DNA of 64,000 bases from DTU053 sp012520115 (GTDB lineage: Bacteria; Bacillota; Clostridia; Oscillospirales; Acutalibacteraceae), in the NCBI GenBank assembly GCA_050953725.1, contig JBMNNB010000001.1, positions 248,001 to 312,000 of the forward strand, written 5' to 3'. Positions 59,007 through 64,000 of the stretch are shown piece after piece. Positions within the stretch are counted from its first letter, which is position 1; the number at the start of each line of letters is the position of its first letter. Position numbers and translations under genes: made by a program. The notes beneath the pieces are model-generated. The model saw only the letters and a list, made by a program, of their open reading frames with translations, had not been told where the DNA came from and did no database searches.

Positions 59007-60216
59007 TTTCCGCCAATTGCGAATCCGGCATGAGATGCACATTTTCTATAAGTTCAATGCCCATATCCTTTGCCCGCTGCCTGAAGAAGTCAAGGCTCCT
59101 TGACCGACCGCTGAGGCTCGTCGCCACAAGCGCCTTCTTTGAATAGGGCCCGCCGAATTTTTCGGCTACGGTGTTCAGCTTATATAGCTCATCGTCCTCC
59201 ACATAGCCGTTCTTGCAGGAGATGAAGATGGGCACATGCCCTCTCATAAGAATCACGTCCACCTCGTTCTCCGTCTCGACTGCATAGGGCTTTGTATGCC
59301 TCTTGCCGTCCCAGTCTATGAAAACCCCTCGCAGAGCGTCATTGAAAAACGGCTCACCGTCGGAGTCCTTAATGCTTTTTGCAATGAGCAGTACCTTCAA
59401 TTCCAGTATCGTACCGGCCTTCAGAAGGCTGCTTTTTACCTGCGGATTTTTATACCTGTAACGGATAAAGGCGTTGTCGCTGCCCGTGTCCGAAATCAGT
59501 TTGAGGGCGAAAAGCTTACTAAAAAACTCCTCCACCTGTGCTAAATTCTGATTTCTCGAGCTTAAAAACGACCGAGCCTCGGAAATCGAAACAACCGTTT
59601 CAAGATTGTCCCCTTTTTCCTTTATCCGCTCAAAATCCGCAAGGACGCCCGTCATCCTGTTCCAGAGCCTTGTATCCTGACAACAAAGCCGCCACAGCTT
59701 GTCCGAATCCGCTTCAAAATCCTGAGACATATTTAAACAGTTCTCATATTTAAACTCCTTGAGTATGCTGCCGCCGTAAAGATTTATTATTTCCGACACG
59801 CTCAGATTAAAGGGCGGGTGCAGCCTGTTCTCCCCGCTTATATCCGAATCGATTATCCTTTTTTCGCCGAGGGAATACCTGTGTATAGCAAATTTCCTGT
59901 CCGAGCTTTGGCTTAACAAAAACCCCGTAGCCACAAGCATAATGTCATCCCCGCCTGTCAGGTCAAATTCGCAGTCGGGGTACTTATTTACTATTTCCCT
60001 TAGAAGCCTAACCGCACTTTCGAGGCTGTTGTCCTCTGGATAGTAAAACTTAATATCGGTTGCAAGCCCACGTTCAGAGAAAAGCCTTTCAATCGTGCGT
60101 TTGTGCCTGTCCGTTACACACTTGCCGCCGACGAAGATAACACGCTCAGGCTTTAAGACAAGGGAGCTTATTATATTCTCAACCGGATTTTTGTCAAAAA
60201 GCTCAACTAAAGTCAT
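58990..60216 (-). CDS. Card1/Can2-like CARF-nuclease (DUF1887), orphan
   Basis: The 408-residue protein has an N-terminal CARF-like Rossmann domain (about 1-150: ERVIFVGGKCVTDRHKR, CEFDLTGGDDIMLVATGFLL). A winged-helix-like middle is followed by a C-terminal PD-(D/E)xK nuclease core (about 265-400) with ILELKVLLIAK, TENEVDVILMRGHVPIFISC and KNGYVEDDELYKL. This is the DUF1887/Card1/Can2 layout, whose CRISPR members are switched on by cyclic oligoadenylate and cut DNA or RNA. The usual E-x-K appears as S-C-K here. No cas gene, Cas10 or CRISPR array occurs in the window. An AAGGAG site precedes the ATG. Confidence 0.85.
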   Translation of the reverse strand: MTLVELFDKNPVENIISSLVLKPERVIFVGGKCVTDRHKRTIERLFSERGLATDIKFYYPEDNSLESAVRLLREIVNKYPDCEFDLTGGDDIMLVATGFLLSQSSDRKFAIHRYSLGEKRIIDSDISGENRLHPPFNLSVSEIINLYGGSILKEFKYENCLNMSQDFEADSDKLWRLCCQDTRLWNRMTGVLADFERIKEKGDNLETVVSISEARSFLSSRNQNLAQVEEFFSKLFALKLISDTGSDNAFIRYRYKNPQVKSSLLKAGTILELKVLLIAKSIKDSDGEPFFNDALRGVFIDWDGKRHTKPYAVETENEVDVILMRGHVPIFISCKNGYVEDDELYKLNTVAEKFGGPYSKKALVATSLSGRSRSLDFFRQRAKDMGIELIENVHLMPDSQLAEKIKGL

Positions 60217-60297
60217 TATTTTCTCCTTAAAACTTTAAGTTTAGTTTAAGCATCATGTGTAAAAATTATTATACCGAGAATAATGGGGTATATTAAC

Positions 60298-60309
60298 CGT
60301 AATTACGGC
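60298..60309. promoter_or_regulatory. palindrome upstream of the CARF-nuclease gene
   Basis: CCGTAATTACGG, perfect 12-bp palindrome about 85 bp before the nuclease start; a possible operator. Confidence 0.35.
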
Positions 60310-60337
60310 CCAGCGGATTTTTCTAGTAGAATACCGA

Positions 60338-60377
60338 TTAAAAAAGTCAAGCTGCGGATAATCCTCTGCTTGACTTC
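60338..60377 (-). terminator. terminator of the Gfo/Idh/MocA gene
   Basis: Minus strand AAGTCAAGC / GCTTGACTT with a 15-base loop, then TTTTAATC. Confidence 0.8.
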
Positions 60378-60418
60378 GTTGTCTTAAGCCGTCATTTCAA
60401 GCCAAAGACCTGTAATTT

Positions 60419-61414
60419 TCAGTTTTTTCTCGCATAGTTGTAGATTGCTTCCACGATTTCGACAGCCTTGATGGCTTCTTCACCGTCTATGGCAAAGGGT
60501 CTGTTTTCGAGCACAGCCTTATAAAACTCGTTTATCAGGCAGCCGTGACCGGTGCCCCAGTAGTCCTTTTCGCAGGTGGGTCGGTTCACGTCGAGCTCGA
60601 TTTCATCCTCGCCCTTGATTTTAACTCTGAGTTTGTCGGCGAGCAGAATAGTACCGTTCTCGCAGTGAAGCTCAAGCATAATGGGAGCATTGTTTGTGTA
60701 GCAGACGGTTGCGAAGAATACGGCCCTTACGCCGTTTTCAAAGGTAATCAGGGCGTCGGCAGTGTCCTCCGTTTCGACAAAGCCCTCAAGCCTTTTTGTG
60801 GAGATGCTCGATTTGATTTCCTTTGCGGGGGAATCTATAAACCACTGCATAAGGTCAAGGGTGTGAATCGCCTGATTAATAAGCACTCCGCCGCCCTCTG
60901 TGGCTATTTTGCCTCTCCAGTCCGCTAAAGCATAGTATTTTTCGGAGCGGTCCCAGGTGACAAAGGCCCTTGCTCCTATTATTTTTCCCATTCTGCCGCT
61001 TTTCAGAAGCTCCTTAATATATATCGACGAGCTGTTGTATCGGTTCTGGAAGGAAACACCGAGCAGTACGCCGTTTTCCTTAGCCGCTTCAATCATCTTT
61101 CTTGCGTCGGCGGAGTGAATCGCCATAGGCTTTTCGCAGATAACATGCTTTTTGTGCTGCATTGCCTTAATGGCCATTTCGGCATGGAGGTAATGGGGAG
61201 TGCAGATGTGCAGAACATCGAATTCGCCGTCGTTCAGCAATTCATCAATGCTGTAATAGGCCTTGACTGCGTTTTCATTCGCAGCCTTGTCCGCAGCGGC
61301 CCTGTCTATATCGCAGACAGCGGAAAGTGTCGCATACTCGCTTGCCTCAATTCCTTTAACATGGGACTTGTGTATCAGGCCGCAGCCGATAATCGCCGAT
61401 TTAAGTGCACTCAT
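60419..61414 (-). CDS. Gfo/Idh/MocA family oxidoreductase
   Basis: The 331-residue protein has the NAD(P) Rossmann motif AIIGCGLIHKSHVKGIEAS near 7, the family hallmark CEKPMAIHSADAR near 94 (Lys-Pro catalytic pair), and a C-terminal alpha/beta substrate domain with GGGVLINQAIHTLDLMQWF near 173. Members oxidise or reduce sugars, inositols or amino sugars. The His in HTLDLMQ is the usual catalytic residue. It is monocistronic, with an AGGGG site. Substrate cannot be read from sequence. Confidence 0.9.
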   Translation of the reverse strand: MSALKSAIIGCGLIHKSHVKGIEASEYATLSAVCDIDRAAADKAANENAVKAYYSIDELLNDGEFDVLHICTPHYLHAEMAIKAMQHKKHVICEKPMAIHSADARKMIEAAKENGVLLGVSFQNRYNSSSIYIKELLKSGRMGKIIGARAFVTWDRSEKYYALADWRGKIATEGGGVLINQAIHTLDLMQWFIDSPAKEIKSSISTKRLEGFVETEDTADALITFENGVRAVFFATVCYTNNAPIMLELHCENGTILLADKLRVKIKGEDEIELDVNRPTCEKDYWGTGHGCLINEFYKAVLENRPFAIDGEEAIKAVEIVEAIYNYARKN

Positions 61415-62234
61415 ATTATACCCCTGCCTTAATCGTTCTATTGTGAATCTGACAATGCTTTAAGCGGCTTTACCTTCAGCTTTCGCCGCAATTCTACAAC
61501 ATTATATACCTTACGTATTTGCATTTCAAGAGCCCTGCAGGCTTTAGTTCGATTTGATTTAAATAAAACCGTTATTAACAATAAACTAAAAATTTATTCA
61601 CATATTAGGACAAAATTTGCTATAAAGTCGTCATTTAATACACATTACCATAAAACTGTACATATTTTCGTATTATTTTCCTCAATTTTCGTTTCACATT
61701 TCGAGTGATTATTATTCCAATGGAAACTATAATACTATACTATGGAAATATAACAAAAACTGCTTTTGCACTACGCCTCTTTATTAGTATAAAGCACGAA
61801 AATAATAAAGCTTTAACGTAGCACTTGAAAAAATAACAATTTGTGGTATTATTCAATTTAATGTTTAAACTGCCGCAAAAAGTGAAGTTGATTCCATATT
61901 TTACATTTGAATACAAAAAGTGAATTTTTTTGTGATAGGTGCTTACTGTGACATTGTCATAGTGATTTTCGTTAATAAATCTATAATTATAGTATCAGAT
62001 TGTAGACAATATGGTCGAAAACAGTAATATTTTATCGCAATTTGCAACAATAACTCATCTCCTGCCTTTTATTATTATCGATAAAATTTCAAAATTTGCA
62101 AAAAGGAAGACTGGAAGCGGATAAGAATCATATTCTACAACCATTAATCGGATACGTAGTTTTTATGGCTTTCATGGTAGAGGAAAATGGATAACGGAAA
62201 GTATGATTTTGACAGATCGGGAGGAGTGCCATTA
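61415..62234 (+). promoter_or_regulatory. long AT-rich spacer with operator-like repeats upstream of the rhodanese gene
   Basis: About 800 bp with no convincing gene, much more AT-rich than its surroundings. It contains an inverted repeat ACTGTGACATTGTCATAGT at 61945-61963 (core TGACA/TGTCA). Two exact direct repeats CAAAAAGTGAA occur at 61876-61886 and 61914-61924. These are candidate regulator sites for the rhodanese/CoA-disulfide reductase operon. No confident -35/-10 pair stands out among many AT-rich candidates. Confidence 0.4.
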
Positions 62235-62561
62235 ATGTTCGGCAGGTATTCGGCAAGGTACAATAACATTACAATGGCTCAAGCCCGAGAGGACTTGGAA
62301 AGAGACCCTTCGATAATCCTCATAGATGTCCGCAGACGAGACGAATACGCCACCGGACATATTATGGGCAGCATTAATATTCCTGTTGATGAGGCCGATG
62401 CCATAGTCGACATTATTGATGACAAGGACGCAAAGATATTCGTGTACTCCTTGAGCGGAGCCCGCAGCAGGAGAGCCTGTGCCGAGTTCAGTAGAAAGGG
62501 CTATACGGATGTAACAAATATCGGAGGTATAAGGTCCTGGACCGGTTTCACCGTGCGATAA
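62235..62561 (+). CDS. rhodanese-like domain protein with Cys-to-Ser active site
   Basis: ATG 62235 (MFGRYSARYNNITMAQ) follows GGGAGGAG; ATG 62187 is a possible longer start with a poorly spaced AGAGG. The 108-residue single rhodanese domain has IILIDVRRRDEYATGHIMGS near 27 and INIPVDEA. In the active-site loop, where rhodaneses carry Cys (C-x-x-G-x-R-S), the sequence is YSLSGARS: codon TCC, Ser. Sulfur transfer through a persulfide therefore looks impossible in this copy, which may bind sulfur species or a partner instead. It is 16 bp upstream of a CoA-disulfide reductase-rhodanese gene. Confidence 0.85.
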   Translation: MFGRYSARYNNITMAQAREDLERDPSIILIDVRRRDEYATGHIMGSINIPVDEADAIVDIIDDKDAKIFVYSLSGARSRRACAEFSRKGYTDVTNIGGIRSWTGFTVR

Positions 62562-62577
62562 AAAAGGAGCGGATAAT

Positions 62578-64000
62578 ATGAAGGTAGTTATTATCGGCGC
62601 AGTTGCAGGCGGAGCTACGGCAGCGGCAAGGCTCAGAAGGCTTAACGAGGATGCAGAAATAATTCTTCTGGAAAAGGGTCAGTACATATCTTTCGCAAAT
62701 TGCGGCCTGCCTTATTACATCGGGGGAGAGATACAAAGCAGAGACGAGCTTTTACTCCAGACCCCGCAAAGCTTTTACAAAAGGTTCAGAATTGACGTAA
62801 GGGTTTTGAGCGAAGCCATAAAGATTGACAGAGAGCGTAAAACGGTAAAGATAAGAAACCTTGCCGACAAAAGCGAATATGAAGAAAGCTATGACAGGCT
62901 CATTTATTCTCCCGGTGCAAAGCCCATCGTTCCACCGATAAAGGGTATCGACAGGGGGAATGTTTTTACTGTCCGCAATATTCCCGACACCGACCGCATT
63001 AATGAGTTTATTACCGAAAACTCACCTGAAAAAGCGGTAATCATCGGCGGCGGATATATAGGAATCGAAATGGCGGAGAACCTTTATAACAGGGGACTCA
63101 AAGTTACAATAATAGAAAAAGCGCCCCATGTAATAGGCTCTCTTGACTTTGATATAGCCTGCGAGGTGCATAAGGTCTTAAGAGAAAAGGGAATTGACCT
63201 CATCTTGGGCGAAGGTGCAGAGGAAATATACACCGATGAAAAGGGGCAGACCGTTCTCAGAACATCAAATTGCACCATTATCACTGATATGATTATACTC
63301 AGCGTGGGCGTCACTCCCGACACCGCACTCGCCGAGGACTGCGGCCTTGCTCTCAGTCCAAATAAAGCGGTAATCGTAAACAAGAATATGCAGACCTCAG
63401 ACGGGAATATATATGCTGTCGGCGACTGCGTAACCGTCGAAAACTTAGTGACTGGCGTTCCTTCCCACATACCCCTTGCGGGGCCTGCAAACAAGCAGGG
63501 CAGAATCGCCGCAGACAATATCTGCTCAGTTAAGAGCGAATACAAGGGCAGCATAGGCTCTGCGATTCTGAAGCTGTTTGACGTGACGGTGGCTTCATGC
63601 GGAATAAACGAGAGAGCCGCAAAGGCGGCGGGACTTGACTATGACAAGCTTATCCTGTATCCTTTATCACATGCAGGATATTTTCCCGGGGCTGAAAATA
63701 TAAGTATGAAGGTTCTGTTCGAGAATAAGACCGGCAGGATATTGGGCGCTCAGCTTGTGGGACGAAAAGGAGTTGACAAACGCTGCGACATACTCGCCGT
63801 GGCGATTCGTCAGGGACTTACGGCATACGACCTTCAGGAGCTTGAGCTTTGCTATGCGCCGCCCTATTCGTCGGCAAAGGACCCGGTCAACATGGCAGGC
63901 TTCTCGATTGTGAACATACTCGAAGGCCTTGTAAAGCAGTACCACTGGCACGACGTGGACTCTCTTCCCCGTGACGGCAGCGTAACACTGCTTGACGTCA
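62578..64000 (+). CDS. CoA-disulfide reductase with C-terminal rhodanese domain (runs off right edge)
   Basis: The frame starts at ATG 62578 behind AAAAAGGAG and stays open to the window end (474 codons). It has the FAD motif VVIIGAVAGGATAAARLRR, the redox Cys in SFANCGLPYYIGGE (Cys43), and the NAD motif VIIGGGYIGIEMAENL near 152. NIYAVGDCV lies near 280 and the dimer-domain motif CYAPPYSSAKDPVNMAGF near 424. At about 460 it begins a rhodanese domain (HWHDVDSLPRDGSVTLLDV), cut by the edge. Such CoADR-Rhd enzymes reduce CoA persulfide/polysulfide or CoA disulfide with NAD(P)H. It forms an operon with the upstream rhodanese variant. Confidence 0.92.
   Translation, partial: MKVVIIGAVAGGATAAARLRRLNEDAEIILLEKGQYISFANCGLPYYIGGEIQSRDELLLQTPQSFYKRFRIDVRVLSEAIKIDRERKTVKIRNLADKSEYEESYDRLIYSPGAKPIVPPIKGIDRGNVFTVRNIPDTDRINEFITENSPEKAVIIGGGYIGIEMAENLYNRGLKVTIIEKAPHVIGSLDFDIACEVHKVLREKGIDLILGEGAEEIYTDEKGQTVLRTSNCTIITDMIILSVGVTPDTALAEDCGLALSPNKAVIVNKNMQTSDGNIYAVGDCVTVENLVTGVPSHIPLAGPANKQGRIAADNICSVKSEYKGSIGSAILKLFDVTVASCGINERAAKAAGLDYDKLILYPLSHAGYFPGAENISMKVLFENKTGRILGAQLVGRKGVDKRCDILAVAIRQGLTAYDLQELELCYAPPYSSAKDPVNMAGFSIVNILEGLVKQYHWHDVDSLPRDGSVTLLDV

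Noticed and set aside
58990..61414. CRISPR array or cas genes near the CARF nuclease
   Set aside because: No regularly spaced direct repeats and no cas-like proteins are visible on either side; neighbours are a flavodoxin-family reductase and a Gfo/Idh/MocA oxidoreductase.
61861..61923. 20-codon ATG frame in the AT-rich spacer (MFKLPQKVKLIPYFTFEYKK)
   Set aside because: No ribosome site, overlaps the direct repeats, and such short frames are expected by chance in this composition.

Overview
The window looks like a chromosomal segment of a spore-forming, anaerobic Clostridia bacterium, probably Oscillospiraceae/Ruminococcaceae-like and gut-associated. This is an inference from several features: SpoIVB; a T-box leader; a CD1247-type protein; an RDAC-type small protein; strong AGGAGG ribosome binding sites with frequent TTG/GTG starts; TTGACA-17-TATAAT promoters; and two large exported beta-helix proteins. 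Coding is moderate in G+C and the intergenic DNA is AT-rich. No CRISPR array, rRNA operon or intact prophage is seen.

Layout. 1-6.6 kb: a ferric-iron-type (AfuABC/FbpABC-like) ABC importer (end of the binding protein, ATPase, fused double permease) in one operon with a class II aldolase and a split transketolase, followed by an RpiR regulator. This fits uptake and use of a sugar phosphate or related ketose better than iron uptake. 7-11 kb: a giant exported beta-helix/Big_2 protein with a compositionally different 3' end, next to an IS3-family-like terminal remnant. 11-17 kb: a minus-strand block of two membrane-anchored alpha/beta hydrolases, a small membrane protein, a methyltransferase and a two-component system. 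17-20 kb: a zinc-ribbon gene split by an in-frame stop, two acetyltransferase genes (one behind a leader peptide and attenuator) and a decayed methyltransferase. 20-26 kb: an FAD oxidoreductase, a DUF5131 protein, a pectate-lyase-like exported protein, and a damaged response-regulator/ABC module flanked by two near-identical promoter-containing repeats.

26-33 kb: a Na/Pi cotransporter, tRNA-fMet, then a T-box leader in front of nadD-yqeK-rsfS-leuS. 33-37 kb: a heterodimeric ABC exporter under a MarR regulator with a perfect palindromic operator over its promoter. 37-41 kb: an ABC-2-like transporter pair. 41-46.4 kb: ComEA, a YfbR-like HD protein, two M42 peptidases, an acetyltransferase and a methionine gamma-lyase-like enzyme. 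46.5-51 kb: a sugar-cation symporter, a zinc-ribbon/TPR membrane protein and a sortase-type surface protein built from DFD-containing repeats. 51-57 kb: tRNA-Glu and tRNA-Met, SpoIVB, NadE, TatD and MetG.

57-64 kb: EF-P, a CD1247-type protein, a flavodoxin-family reductase, an orphan Card1/Can2-like CARF-nuclease with no CRISPR locus in sight, a Gfo/Idh/MocA oxidoreductase, a long AT-rich spacer with operator-like repeats, a rhodanese whose active-site Cys is Ser, and a CoA-disulfide reductase-rhodanese fusion that runs off the window.

Most genes sit in short co-directional operons closed by clear intrinsic terminators. Regulation readable from sequence includes a T-box, a probable ribosome-stalling attenuator, a MarR operator and numerous sigma-A promoters.
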